Of a stretch of DNA of 64,000 bases, positions 47,734 through 55,588 are shown in pieces. The notes beneath the pieces are model-generated. The model worked only from the letters and a program-made list of their open reading frames with translations, was not told the origin of the DNA and did no database searches. Source of the stretch: Curvibacter lanceolatus ATCC 14669. GTDB lineage: Bacteria > Pseudomonadota > Gammaproteobacteria > Burkholderiales > Burkholderiaceae_C. Position 1 is the first letter of the stretch. Each line of letters opens with the position of its first letter. Where the stretch lies: positions 248,001 to 312,000 of the forward strand of contig NZ_KB906254.1 of the NCBI RefSeq assembly GCF_000381265.1. The letters are read 5' to 3'. The position numbers and the translations under genes are program-made.

Positions 47734-48665
47734 GCTTGCTGCTCCCGGGGTGTGTGAACAATTGGAAGGACTCGGCCAATGCTCGGCCGGGCCAGCTGTG
47801 GGTGGCGCTTCATCCAGTCCTGAACGAACCAGAGCTGGCCGCAGCCGCCCCCGATGTCGTCCTGGCCGGCTGGGTCAAAGCAGCGGGTGCTGAAGCCGAT
47901 CTGCATCAGCTTCTCCATGAAACCGGCTGTCAGGTCACGCTGACGCTGATTGGCCGCGGCCACCGACTCATCACGCTCACAGACCACGCTGACAGTCGCC
48001 TGCCAGATGCGGGGGTTGAACAGGGCACCGAGGCGGTCGGCGTCTGCCTGGCTGGTGTTGCCCTCGTGTGCGCAGTAGTTGAAGAACGGCTGGCGGCCGG
48101 TCTTCATCGCCCAGATTTCACCCTGCGTGGCGATTTCCTGAAGGCTCAGCTTCGCCTTGAACGGGATCAGCTTGTCGCGGGCCTCGTCAGTGCTCTCGTG
48201 CACGCTGAACTGCAGGCCCACGGTTGGCACATCGGTCGACAGCTTCCACAGCGGCGCGTATTCGACGCGCGGGCCGCTGGTGCTGATCAGCAGGGCGAAA
48301 CGGGGATAGAGGTTGTGCAGCACCCGGATGGCAGCATCCAGTTCCTTGAAGTTCAGCATGGGCTCGCCCATGGACATGAACATGATCTGGCACTTCTTGA
48401 CCTTTTCAGGGTCGATGCCGCGGTCACTGAACAGGCTCGTGACCTGGTGCACGATCTCCGAGGCGGTGAGGTTGCGCACGAAGTTGTCGCCGGCGCCGCA
48501 GAAGCGGCAGCCCACCGGGCAGCCCGACTGTGTGCTGCAGCAGATCACTGTGCGCTCTTCGTAGGTCGGGTATTTGTAGAGCACGGCCTCGGCCACTGCG
48601 TTGTCGAAGTCGAAGACGTACTTGCTGACGTTCTGATCGGAAGAGTCGATGCGCTTCATCGTCAT
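47730..48665 (-). CDS. RlmN/Cfr-like radical SAM methyltransferase (phage-encoded, short)
   Basis: 311 residues. The 4Fe-4S motif is CPVGCRFC (C49, C53, C56). A Cys seven residues before it (C42, in ICCSTQSGC) and a late Cys in GGGCGQL (C275) match the two extra RlmN cysteines. MSMGEPMLNF, ISTSGPR and LQFSVHESTDEARDKLIPF are RlmN-like. The usual N-terminal accessory domain of about 90 residues is absent. Such enzymes methylate adenine C2/C8 in rRNA or tRNA; this one's target is unknown. Coupled to the ATPase gene. Confidence 0.87.
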   Translation of the reverse strand: MTMKRIDSSDQNVSKYVFDFDNAVAEAVLYKYPTYEERTVICCSTQSGCPVGCRFCGAGDNFVRNLTASEIVHQVTSLFSDRGIDPEKVKKCQIMFMSMGEPMLNFKELDAAIRVLHNLYPRFALLISTSGPRVEYAPLWKLSTDVPTVGLQFSVHESTDEARDKLIPFKAKLSLQEIATQGEIWAMKTGRQPFFNYCAHEGNTSQADADRLGALFNPRIWQATVSVVCERDESVAAANQRQRDLTAGFMEKLMQIGFSTRCFDPAGQDDIGGGCGQLWFVQDWMKRHPQLARPSIGRVLPIVHTPREQQA

Positions 48666-48686
48666 GGTGTTCTCCAGGTTGTGGGC

Positions 48687-48712
48687 AAAAAGAAGCCCGC
48701 GATAAGCGGGCT
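48687..48712 (-). terminator. Intrinsic terminator upstream of the RlmN-like gene
   Basis: AGCCCGC (48694-48700) pairs with GCGGGCT (48706-48712) over GATAA; on the minus strand a T-rich tail follows. It lies between the exonuclease stop and the RlmN-like start. Confidence 0.75.
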
Positions 48713-48727
48713 GGGTTGGTGCTTTGA

Positions 48728-50617
48728 TCAGGCGGCCTGTTTGGCCTGCACAGACTGCAGGTGCTCGACCATGGCGGCCAGCATGTGCGGCCAGTCGCTT
48801 TCGCGGTACAGGCAGGCGGCGCGGTCCTTGGCGACGATCTCAAATCCCAGGGCGCGCAGGCCATCGGCCGTGATGTTGAACACGCCCAGGCGGGTGTTGA
48901 TCTCGCCCAGGCGCAGGGTGGGTGCTGCGCTGGTGGCCACCGGTGCAGGGCGGGCCAGGGGCACCACGTTGGCGGCCGGGGCCGGCGCAGCAGATGTCAC
49001 CTCGTCAGTGAAAACAGGCGTCCCGACGTTAGCCGGAAAGTGGCTGGCCAGGCTGTCGGGCCCGTTGTTCTCCACCACTTGCACAGCGGCGGCCACCGCC
49101 GCGCGCTCTTCGGCTTCAGCCTGGCGCAGCGCTGCAGCCGATGCCTCGGCTTCCTGGCGCGCCTGCTCTGCGGCGGCCTGCTGCTCTGCCCGCACACGTT
49201 CTGCCTCAGCCTTGCGCTCAGCTTCAGCCCGGGCAGCAGCCTCGCGGCGCTCCTGGGCTTCGCGCTCGGCCTGCACTTGGCGCGCAATCTCCGCCTGATG
49301 CTCGGCAATCCGAGTCTTGACCAGCGAGGTCAGGTCTTCGGTCTGCTTGAGCACGATCTGCGCGGTGTCCGGGAACAGCGCCTTGTGATCGGCGGCTAGG
49401 TCGCGCAGGGTGTTCAGGTTGGTCGAGATTCGGCGCCCGATGGCGTCGGCTTCTATCTTGGCCTGGGCCAGGGTCGTGTCGATCGCATTGCGCAGGCTGT
49501 CGATCGTTCGCTTGCCCTTGATGGCACCCGCGAAATCGGCGGCCACCTGGGGCATGTAGGGCTTGCCCAGGCTGGCGTTCAGGGCGGCGATGTGGTCGGC
49601 CAGGGCCTTCTGGCCGGTCTGCACCATCTCGATCCGGATCTGATCCTTGCGGGCCTTCACCAGCTTGTCCAGTTCCAGGCGCACGCGGCGGGCCTCGGCG
49701 CTGATCTCGTCCACGGTGCGGAACAGCTCGTCAATGCTGGCGGTTTGGCTCAGTGCGTGCTGCTTGGCGGCCTCCAGGCGGCTCTCGACATCGCCGCACC
49801 ATTTGACCGTGGCCTCGGCGGTTGCAAAGTCCTGATCGGTCTTCAGATCGCGGTTGATGTCACCCAGCACAGCCAGGGCGTGGTCGCGGTACTCGGCCAG
49901 GTTGCTTGCCGTGACCATGCCGGTGACCTCGATGCGCAGGGCGGGGAGGTTTTCCGGGGTTCGGCCAATGGGCTTGGGCTCGGCCGGGGCCGGTGGCACG
50001 TAGGTGGCCAGGTCGGCGTCGAACTGATCCCAGCCGGCCATGATCTTGGCGCGCAGGTCCGGGTCTGGGTAGTACCAGACGTGCTTCACCTCCAGCAGGT
50101 TGTCGTTTGCATCCCAGTCGCTGGCCGAGAACAGCACGCGCTTGAGGTCTCCCACATGGGCCTGTTGCTCCATCTGAACACGGTGGTAGATCGGGAGGCA
50201 ACGGCCGGCGGCCTGCTCGCGGTGCTCAGGCGCGATGGTTTCCATGTCGGCGAAGGCCGCGCGCAACACCTCGTTCAGGCGCTTGTGTTCCCAACCTTCG
50301 GTCTCCAGCAGGTCGAGGCCGTCATAGCTGGCGGACTGCTTGCCCAGCGAGCCGATGACGCGGTAGAGGCGCTTGCCCATGAACTTCTCGGCCAGGGGCC
50401 GGCACAGTTCCTCGAAGTGGTGGCCGGGGTCAATGACGTTCTCCTGCACATAGTCGCTGAACTCGCGGCTGATGCCGGTGTGCAGTTCCTGCAGCAGCTG
50501 GTTGCGGGTGACGGTCGGGTGCACGCCCATCATGGCCGGCGCATCGCTGGCGTTGAAGTGGTCGCGGCGGTAGGCCAGCCACTCGGGGGTGCCTTGGATC
50601 AGGTTTACGGTTTGCAT
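48728..50617 (-). CDS. YqaJ-type phage exonuclease with long C-terminal extension
   Basis: 629 residues. The first ~190 form a YqaJ/lambda-exonuclease nuclease: GTPEWLAYRRDHFNASDAPAMM and the catalytic region YDGLD...WEHKR. The middle part is helical, then comes an Ala/Glu/Arg coiled coil (about residues 450-500) and a small C-terminal domain. Typical phage exonucleases are 200-330 residues, so this is an unusual fusion, possibly of nuclease plus a DUF1351-like protein. With RecT it would do single-strand annealing recombination; it starts 12 bases after recT. Confidence 0.85.
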   Translation of the reverse strand: MQTVNLIQGTPEWLAYRRDHFNASDAPAMMGVHPTVTRNQLLQELHTGISREFSDYVQENVIDPGHHFEELCRPLAEKFMGKRLYRVIGSLGKQSASYDGLDLLETEGWEHKRLNEVLRAAFADMETIAPEHREQAAGRCLPIYHRVQMEQQAHVGDLKRVLFSASDWDANDNLLEVKHVWYYPDPDLRAKIMAGWDQFDADLATYVPPAPAEPKPIGRTPENLPALRIEVTGMVTASNLAEYRDHALAVLGDINRDLKTDQDFATAEATVKWCGDVESRLEAAKQHALSQTASIDELFRTVDEISAEARRVRLELDKLVKARKDQIRIEMVQTGQKALADHIAALNASLGKPYMPQVAADFAGAIKGKRTIDSLRNAIDTTLAQAKIEADAIGRRISTNLNTLRDLAADHKALFPDTAQIVLKQTEDLTSLVKTRIAEHQAEIARQVQAEREAQERREAAARAEAERKAEAERVRAEQQAAAEQARQEAEASAAALRQAEAEERAAVAAAVQVVENNGPDSLASHFPANVGTPVFTDEVTSAAPAPAANVVPLARPAPVATSAAPTLRLGEINTRLGVFNITADGLRALGFEIVAKDRAACLYRESDWPHMLAAMVEHLQSVQAKQAA

Positions 50618-50629
50618 GGTGTGCCTTCC

Positions 50630-51598
50630 TTATGCGGCTTCGGTTGATTCGAGGGCCCACGAGGCGATTTCCATCTTCTGCTCGGGGGTCAGTGGGGTGC
50701 GGGTCTCGATCGTGTGGATCAGGTCGTTGGGCTTGCGCTTCCCACTCTCAATGAGAGCTTTGAACTCCTCGCGCTGGGCCTTGAACTCCTCATCGGTCAT
50801 GAAGGTGACCTCGCCAGTGGCCTGGTTGGTGCCGTCCTGTGCGGCCTCGTCTGGCCCTTGCTGGGGCGGCCCGTTGTCGACCACCACAAAGTTGCTGTCG
50901 ACGGTGACGGTGCGGCCTTCTTCGGCGGCATTCGAGGCCGCGATGGCGCTGGACAGTTCAATGCTGCTGGGCATGTACTTCAGCACCTGCAGGAGGGGCA
51001 CCTTGCGGGCGTACATCTCGGGGTTGCCGAAGCTGTAGTGCCGCTTGCCCACCTTGTTGAACTTGTCGCGGTGCTTCCAGACCTTGCGAATGGTCCAGAC
51101 CTCGATCACCGGCCATTCGCTGCCCTTGACCCGGCCCACGGCGTAAACGTGGGTCAACTTCGACGGGTCGTCTTCGTCGCCAGGGTGGTGCCGGATGAAC
51201 GGGTTGTCGCCCAGGGCATATTCGAAGGTGTCGCCCTCGAACACAGCACCGGTCCAGACCGTGCAACGGCCCGAACGGTTGGCGATGTCGACCAGGCCCT
51301 TCCAGCCGGGCACGAAGGTGCAGCTGGTGCCGTAGGGGATCAGGTAGCCCTGGCCATTCACGCCGGGCTCCAGGCCCAGGGTTGAGGCCGTCATGATCGA
51401 GGCCGCGATGCTGTGGTGCGTGCAGGCCTGCAAGGCGGGCGTGGTGCTGAAAGCCGTCAGTGTCAGCCGGGCCATGCGGTCAGCTGTCAGGTGCTTGGGC
51501 AGCGCCAGGGCCAACTGGGGCTTGAGGCTGTCCATGAACTTGGACAGCACGGCGACGGGGTTGGGCTGCTTGTGACCAGCCTGAAGGGCGTTTGACAT
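50630..51598 (-). CDS. recT: RecT-family single-strand annealing protein
   Basis: 322 residues from MSNALQAGHKQPNPVAVLSK after a GGAGACC site. The RecT core is clear: LTAFSTTPALQACTHHSI, LGLEPGVNGQGYLIPYG and CTFVPGWKGLVDIANRSG, ending with MYARKVPLLQVLKYMPSS. It anneals phage DNA ends resected by the exonuclease encoded downstream. The acidic C-terminus contains FKAQREEFKALIESG. Confidence 0.93.
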   Translation of the reverse strand: MSNALQAGHKQPNPVAVLSKFMDSLKPQLALALPKHLTADRMARLTLTAFSTTPALQACTHHSIAASIMTASTLGLEPGVNGQGYLIPYGTSCTFVPGWKGLVDIANRSGRCTVWTGAVFEGDTFEYALGDNPFIRHHPGDEDDPSKLTHVYAVGRVKGSEWPVIEVWTIRKVWKHRDKFNKVGKRHYSFGNPEMYARKVPLLQVLKYMPSSIELSSAIAASNAAEEGRTVTVDSNFVVVDNGPPQQGPDEAAQDGTNQATGEVTFMTDEEFKAQREEFKALIESGKRKPNDLIHTIETRTPLTPEQKMEIASWALESTEAA

Positions 51599-51610
51599 TT
51601 GGGTCTCCAA

Positions 51611-51640
51611 AAACAAATCAGCCGGCGAAGTAGCCGGCTG
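51611..51640 (-). terminator. Intrinsic terminator upstream of recT
   Basis: CAGCCGGC (51619-51626) pairs with GCCGGCTG (51633-51640) over GAAGTA. A-rich DNA on the plus-strand left gives the minus-strand T-tail. It overlaps the stop of the small Cys-rich gene. Confidence 0.7.
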
Positions 51641-51806
51641 CAAGTGAAAAGATGAAAAGGAGAATGAGCCAGAGAAGGGCCCATCCACTGGTTCGCATAA
51701 GGTCGTCAAGCCAGTTGTCGGGCTCGGCGACGTCGATGGGCAGCTCGCAGGCCTGCCGGGCCGGGCAGTCGCGGCCCTGGTTGCAGTTCTTGTTGCAGCA
51801 GGTCAT
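51618..51806 (-). CDS. Small Cys-rich membrane protein
   Basis: 62 residues from MTCCNKNCNQGRDCPARQAC; six cysteines in the first 20 residues, then a membrane helix (ALLWLILLFIFSLAAGYF). The start overlaps the upstream gene by four bases. The cluster may bind metal. No family recognised. Confidence 0.65.
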   Translation of the reverse strand: MTCCNKNCNQGRDCPARQACELPIDVAEPDNWLDDLMRTSGWALLWLILLFIFSLAAGYFAG

Positions 51807-52066
51807 TGAGTCCTCGCTTCCGGCCATTCGACTTCGGCGAACACCTTGGTAAACACCTGAATGATGTCCACGGCCCCTTGCTGGCCGAAATCGGCGGCCA
51901 TCGCGCCCATGCACGCCATCAGGAAGCCGCCGTAAAGCTGCGCCCACTGCTGATGGGTGGGGTTCGCAGGCGCCGCCGCTTTCAGCGTGGGCAAGCAGAA
52001 CTTGTGAAAGACCTGCTCTCCGATTTCGATCGGAGTTCCTTGGATCATGGTTGTCTGAGAGGTCAT
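51803..52066 (-). CDS. Hypothetical phage protein
   Basis: 87 residues (MTSQTTMIQGTPIEIGEQVF...), mostly helical with a Met-rich helix (FLMACMGAMAADFG). No family recognised. Overlaps the genes on both sides by four bases. Confidence 0.65.
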   Translation of the reverse strand: MTSQTTMIQGTPIEIGEQVFHKFCLPTLKAAAPANPTHQQWAQLYGGFLMACMGAMAADFGQQGAVDIIQVFTKVFAEVEWPEARTQ

Positions 52067-52320
52067 GGGGATTCCTTGGCGATCAGATACGACACGAAGC
52101 GCGTGTACCGGGAGAACACTGGCTGGCTTCTGTCGTGGTAGTGGCAGTAGTCATCCATTTGGCCGAAGCCATCAATGAACTGGCTTCCGCATTCGCATCG
52201 ACCTTTGTTGTGAACGCAGGCCTGATACGACTTCTTTGCCTCGGCCCAGATCGCGGCCTTCTTGGTGAACCATCTGCGGCCACCGCCTCGGTAGACTGTC
52301 GCGGTTTCGGTGGTGATCAT
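52063..52320 (-). CDS. Hypothetical phage protein with Cys/His cluster
   Basis: 85 residues from MITTETATVYRGGGRRWFTK. A possible zinc site is formed by CVHNKGRCECG and CHYHDRSQ. Overlaps its neighbours by four bases. No named family. Confidence 0.62.
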   Translation of the reverse strand: MITTETATVYRGGGRRWFTKKAAIWAEAKKSYQACVHNKGRCECGSQFIDGFGQMDDYCHYHDRSQPVFSRYTRFVSYLIAKESP

Positions 52321-52445
52321 GGGATGTGCTCCGGGGCAATAGAAAGAACGATCAGTCCGGCGATGGCCAGGAGTGCAGCGAACGCCACCAGGGCGGTGAC
52401 GGCAAGGTTCTGCAGGCGTTGGGCGGTGGAGTAGTGGCGGGTCAT
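52317..52445 (-). CDS. Small phage membrane protein (42 residues)
   Basis: 42 residues: short basic start (MTRHYSTAQRLQN), then one hydrophobic helix (LAVTALVAFAALLAIAGLIV). The start and stop both overlap neighbouring genes by four bases (ATGA), strong evidence that it is translated. Confidence 0.6.
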   Translation of the reverse strand: MTRHYSTAQRLQNLAVTALVAFAALLAIAGLIVLSIAPEHIP

Positions 52446-52834
52446 TGGTCGCACCCTTCAAGCGAAAAGCCTAGGACTGCATCCCTCACTCGCCTGAGCC
52501 TCATCGCTTCAGAAATGTCACGATCCCAGGGCGAAAAAGGACCGGCTATTTTTTGAGGTCCATGTCCAGGTGCGTACGAATCAAATCGCACGCGTCGTAT
52601 GCCTGCTTCGTCTTGATACAGCTCGATGGTGTTCCAGCAATCGGCCAGATCGCTCCATCCGTGGCCAGCGACATCGACAGATCTGATGCCGATGACAATA
52701 CTGTTCCAGTTCGGCTTGCATCCTTTGTGGCAGGCAATTACCTCGATGCTGTCTTTTCCGACTGTGAACCGTTCAGGCTGCTGACCACAAATCGGGCAGG
52801 GCTTGAGTTTTTTAGCCGGGTTGCTTCTATTCAT
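52442..52834 (-). CDS. Lar-like (restriction alleviation-type) zinc-finger protein
   Basis: 130 residues. The start KLKPCPICGQQPERF plus ACHKGC and CWNTIEL matches the Lar/DUF zinc-ribbon pattern (LxPCPxCG...CWN) of lambdoid phage proteins. In Rac, Lar eases type I restriction; whether this one does is unknown, though a type I system sits 27 kb away. Overlaps both neighbours. Confidence 0.7.
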   Translation of the reverse strand: MNRSNPAKKLKPCPICGQQPERFTVGKDSIEVIACHKGCKPNWNSIVIGIRSVDVAGHGWSDLADCWNTIELYQDEAGIRRVRFDSYAPGHGPQKIAGPFSPWDRDISEAMRLRRVRDAVLGFSLEGCDQ

Positions 52835-53213
52835 CGCTCCCCCTGTGAGCCAGCATCAGCCGAATACGAGGCGACGGTAGATCACATATTTCTTGCTGTG
52901 GTCGGTCTGCAGCAATTTGGGCCCTGTACCCATCTGTGAGGTAGATCACCTCGATCGATGGATGTTGGCCGTGACGGTCATGCCAGCACCAGACTGCGGC
53001 GCGGCTATCGCGGGCCTCGCCTTCGCGCTCAAAGACGTGCGCCTTTTCAAGCTCATGCGTGAACGTGTAGTTTGTCAGTGGCTCGGGCTTGATCATCCAG
53101 GCTGCGCGGCCCTCAATGATGGTTTCGACAACCCAGCCTTCTGGGGCTGGTCCTGCAGTGCAGGGCGCGCGGCTGGCGTCAGCAACTGTGGTGTAGGTTG
53201 GCCGGGATTTCAT
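52827..53213 (-). CDS. Hypothetical phage protein
   Basis: 128 residues from MKSRPTYTTVADASRAP. Contains VVETIIEGRAAWMIKPEPL and AAVWCWHDRHGQH. No named family. Overlaps the downstream gene by eight bases and the upstream gene by four. Confidence 0.62.
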   Translation of the reverse strand: MKSRPTYTTVADASRAPCTAGPAPEGWVVETIIEGRAAWMIKPEPLTNYTFTHELEKAHVFEREGEARDSRAAVWCWHDRHGQHPSIEVIYLTDGYRAQIAADRPQQEICDLPSPRIRLMLAHRGSDE

Positions 53214-53551
53214 CGCACACCCCCATCCGCCAGCATCAGCCGGTCCTGCTTGGCGGGCTCTCCGCGCTGAACGCAGTGCAGCGATTCGTCTTTGCCCTCC
53301 CAAGATGCCCGGTAGCTGGGCCCATGGGTTCGGATGCAGATCGTGTCGCCGGCCAACTGCACGCGCTGGTTGAACATGTGCTCTGCCTCGACCTGGCGGC
53401 CGGCCGCATCGGTGTCCTCGACCGATTGGGCGGTGCGCTCCATGGTCTCAATGTCGCTGCCGCCTGACTCTCGGGCTGCCTGGGCAGAGAGAGCCAGGAA
53501 TAGGGCGATGACGGCCGCGATGCCAAGGCGGGTTTTGGTGGTGGGGGTCAT
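53210..53551 (-). CDS. Small exported/membrane phage protein
   Basis: 113 residues from MTPTTKTRLGIAAVIALF. The N-terminal hydrophobic segment followed by SAQA suggests a signal peptide or anchor. Two cysteines in the mature part (TICIRTH, SLHCVQ) could pair. Unknown function; overlaps the preceding and following genes. Confidence 0.62.
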   Translation of the reverse strand: MTPTTKTRLGIAAVIALFLALSAQAARESGGSDIETMERTAQSVEDTDAAGRQVEAEHMFNQRVQLAGDTICIRTHGPSYRASWEGKDESLHCVQRGEPAKQDRLMLADGGVR

Positions 53552-53772
53552 GGTTGGTCTCCCTGGGGCTTCCCCCAAATGATGTTTTTTCGATCAGGGC
53601 GAAAGACGTCAATGCAGGACGGCTCTTGATTTGCGCGTCTGCAACAAAGAGAGCCAGCTTCGGGTTCAAAAGCGCACCCATGACACCCATGCCCTGGCCG
53701 TGGGTCCATCGGTTGCGCCGGGTATGTAATACCCTTGAGCTTTAGGGTGGCCGGGTTGAACTCGGTGCTCAT
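53548..53772 (-). CDS. Small Cys-rich phage protein
   Basis: 74 residues with a CHGCAFEPEAGSLCCRR segment and a later Cys that may form a zinc site. No named family. Overlaps both neighbours. Confidence 0.62.
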   Translation of the reverse strand: MSTEFNPATLKLKGITYPAQPMDPRPGHGCHGCAFEPEAGSLCCRRANQEPSCIDVFRPDRKNIIWGKPQGDQP

Positions 53773-54002
53773 TCCGCACCTGCCTTCCCGGTAGCGCGGG
53801 CGCGGATCATGGCGTCGGCCATCTTGTAGGCATCGCGGGCAACGCCATCACGCCAAGTCTCATCGGGGAACGAGCGGCATTGAGCTAGTGTGTCCAGCAA
53901 CGCGATACCCGCGAAATGGTCCCGCAGACTCATGCCGTGGGCTTGATATTCATGGGCATTGCGCACCGGATACGCCGGGCCGCCATCATCAATCGTGCTC
54001 AT
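53769..54002 (-). CDS. Small hypothetical phage protein
   Basis: 77 residues from MSTIDDGGPAYPVRNAHEYQ. The pattern DGGPAYP...GMSLRDHFAGIAL...DAYKMADAMI is common in phage genomes of Burkholderiales (function unknown). Overlaps both neighbouring genes. Confidence 0.7.
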   Translation of the reverse strand: MSTIDDGGPAYPVRNAHEYQAHGMSLRDHFAGIALLDTLAQCRSFPDETWRDGVARDAYKMADAMIRARATGKAGAE

Positions 54003-54379
54003 GTCGTCTTCTCCAATACACGTTGTTCGTTGATTTCGTCCAGGTAATACGTGTTGACGTGCTGTGTCAGCCTGTCTATCTGGTCCCGGCTCAGGTCCGA
54101 TCCGATGTCCTGGCCGTTGACCCAGACCCGGCTGATTTCGATGAAGGCAGGCCGGTCGCCATCGGGAGGGAACCACTCGAAATCGGCGATGCAGGGGATG
54201 TGGTCCAGCGTCGTGCTGAATCGCGTGTGGCCGGGTTCGATGGGCGGTGGCTTCCATTCGCCCAACTCGGCCAGCAACTCAGCAATACGCAGGCGCAGTG
54301 CCCGCTCAACCTCCAGCACCGGAGGGGCCTGAAAACCTGGGGGGATTGCCGGTATGCGCGGCTGAAGGACTGCGCTCAT
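53999..54379 (-). CDS. Hypothetical phage protein
   Basis: 126 residues. Starts MSAVLQPRIPAIPPGFQAPP; contains HTRFSTTLDHIPCIADFEWF and FIEISRVWVNGQDIG. No family recognised. A GGAGCCC ribosome site and a terminator hairpin lie directly upstream. Confidence 0.62.
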   Translation of the reverse strand: MSAVLQPRIPAIPPGFQAPPVLEVERALRLRIAELLAELGEWKPPPIEPGHTRFSTTLDHIPCIADFEWFPPDGDRPAFIEISRVWVNGQDIGSDLSRDQIDRLTQHVNTYYLDEINEQRVLEKTT

Positions 54380-54390
54380 GTGGGCTCCAG

Positions 54391-54417
54391 AAAAGAGAAA
54401 GCCCGCTGGTGCGGGCT
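54391..54417 (-). terminator. Intrinsic terminator in phage operon
   Basis: AGCCCGC (54400-54406) pairs with GCGGGCT (54411-54417) over TGGT; T-rich tail on the minus strand. It lies just upstream of the 126-residue gene. Confidence 0.75.
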
Positions 54418-54427
54418 GGGTGGGTTA

Positions 54428-54775
54428 CTACTGAGAGTCAAGCCATCTCTTGCTGATGGTGACTTCGGAGTCAAGGAGGGATTCGGCGGCGCTGGTGCGC
54501 TCGCAGAGGATGAACGCCGTGTCTTGCGGTATCGGCTCGTTGGTCAGCAAGGTTGGCAGCGGCGGCTCAAACACCCAGAACCCGCCGCGCATGCGGAATT
54601 TTCCGATGTACTCGCCAGCCATGTCCCAGGCATTGCCGTCAAGGTCGTAGCGCAGCAAGGTTTCGCATGGCTCGTCGTGGCGCTCGAGCTGCAGGAATAC
54701 ATCATCGGTTTTGGTATTGATGACGTGGCGGTACCGATGTTCTCCGTGACGGAACGCCTTAATTGTGGTCAGCAT
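54428..54775 (-). CDS. Hypothetical phage protein
   Basis: 115 residues from MLTTIKAFRHGEHRYRHVIN. Contains LLRYDLDGNAWDMAGEYIG and FWVFEPPLPTLL. No family recognised. Ends just before a terminator hairpin. Confidence 0.62.
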   Translation of the reverse strand: MLTTIKAFRHGEHRYRHVINTKTDDVFLQLERHDEPCETLLRYDLDGNAWDMAGEYIGKFRMRGGFWVFEPPLPTLLTNEPIPQDTAFILCERTSAAESLLDSEVTISKRWLDSQ

Positions 54776-54791
54776 GCGCGGCCTCCAAAAG

Positions 54792-54812
54792 AAAACGCCC
54801 TTATGAGAGGGC
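54792..54812 (-). terminator. Weak terminator-like hairpin
   Basis: GCCCT (54797-54801) pairs with AGGGC (54808-54812) with A-rich DNA on the plus-strand left. Short stem, so lower confidence. Confidence 0.5.
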
Positions 54813-54833
54813 TGTGTTGTGGGTGGGGTGGAA

Positions 54834-55538
54834 TTAGTCGGGTAGATACCCGCGACCCTCACAAGCCTTGCAGCATTCCTGCTTAGGTTTGCAAGCCGGA
54901 TCCATGCTGGGGCGGTACTCTGTCAGACCTGTGCCGTCGCAGTGGATGCAGGGGGTGGGATCTGGTTCGTCGGGCTGCGGGGTGGAAAGCAGGGAAGCCA
55001 GCGCATCGCGGTCTTTCCAACCCTTTGCATCACAAGGCGCATTGGCTGGAACAGGGGTGAACCAGACGGTGAGTTTTGGGATGTGGTGCTGCGCTGTATC
55101 GTCCCAGTCGAATCCTGCATCTGTCCGCGTCACGCCCTCCGGCACGGCTTGCCGTGTCGGCGGCTGCGGGGATCGACCAGGCCAAGGCCGGAGAAACCGG
55201 ACAACGTCGCTGACGTGGTTGTCAATTGCGCTGCCATCCTCGTAGCCCATCCTTCTTTGATGAGCGATGACAAGACCTACGGTGGCACTCAGCAGATCGC
55301 ACGCTTGCATCAGTGCGGCATCAGGTTTGCTCAGCGCCTCCACCTGTGCCTTTGCTGCGGCCAGCTCGGCATCAACAGCAGCGAGACGGCGGAGTTCGAC
55401 AGCCAAAAATCTGGCGTTGTCGAATGCACGGTTGCGCTGTTCTGCAGAAACAGCGCCCGCGTACTTCCCAGCGCCGTGGTCATACAGGCATTCATTGATC
55501 TGGCTGAGTGCAGTCGCGATCTTTTGTTCGATGCTCAT
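54834..55538 (-). CDS. Phage protein with DnaJ-type zinc motifs at C-terminus
   Basis: 234 residues from MSIEQKIATALSQINECLYD. The middle part holds RTDAGFDWDDTAQHHIP. The C-terminus carries two CxxCxGxG-like motifs, CIHCDGTG and CKACEGRGY, the DnaJ zinc-ribbon pattern, without a J domain. Function unknown. It follows the DGR reverse transcriptase in the same direction, but a terminator separates them. Confidence 0.7.
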   Translation of the reverse strand: MSIEQKIATALSQINECLYDHGAGKYAGAVSAEQRNRAFDNARFLAVELRRLAAVDAELAAAKAQVEALSKPDAALMQACDLLSATVGLVIAHQRRMGYEDGSAIDNHVSDVVRFLRPWPGRSPQPPTRQAVPEGVTRTDAGFDWDDTAQHHIPKLTVWFTPVPANAPCDAKGWKDRDALASLLSTPQPDEPDPTPCIHCDGTGLTEYRPSMDPACKPKQECCKACEGRGYLPD

Positions 55539-55554
55539 CTGTCTTGCTCCCATG

Positions 55555-55576
55555 AAAAAAGCCACGCGTGGGTGGC
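55555..55576 (-). terminator. Intrinsic terminator after the DGR reverse transcriptase
   Basis: GCCAC (55561-55565) pairs with GTGGC (55572-55576); on the minus strand a T-run follows at 55560-55555. It closes the DGR transcript 13 bases after the reverse transcriptase stop. Confidence 0.75.
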
Positions 55577-55588
55577 CTGTTTGACGAT

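Noticed and set aside
52442-52834. Confident call as an anti-restriction protein against the hsd system
   Set aside because: Only a Lar-like zinc pattern is visible; function against this type I system cannot be read from sequence.
54834-55538. DnaJ-type co-chaperone
   Set aside because: It has CxxCxGxG motifs but no J domain.
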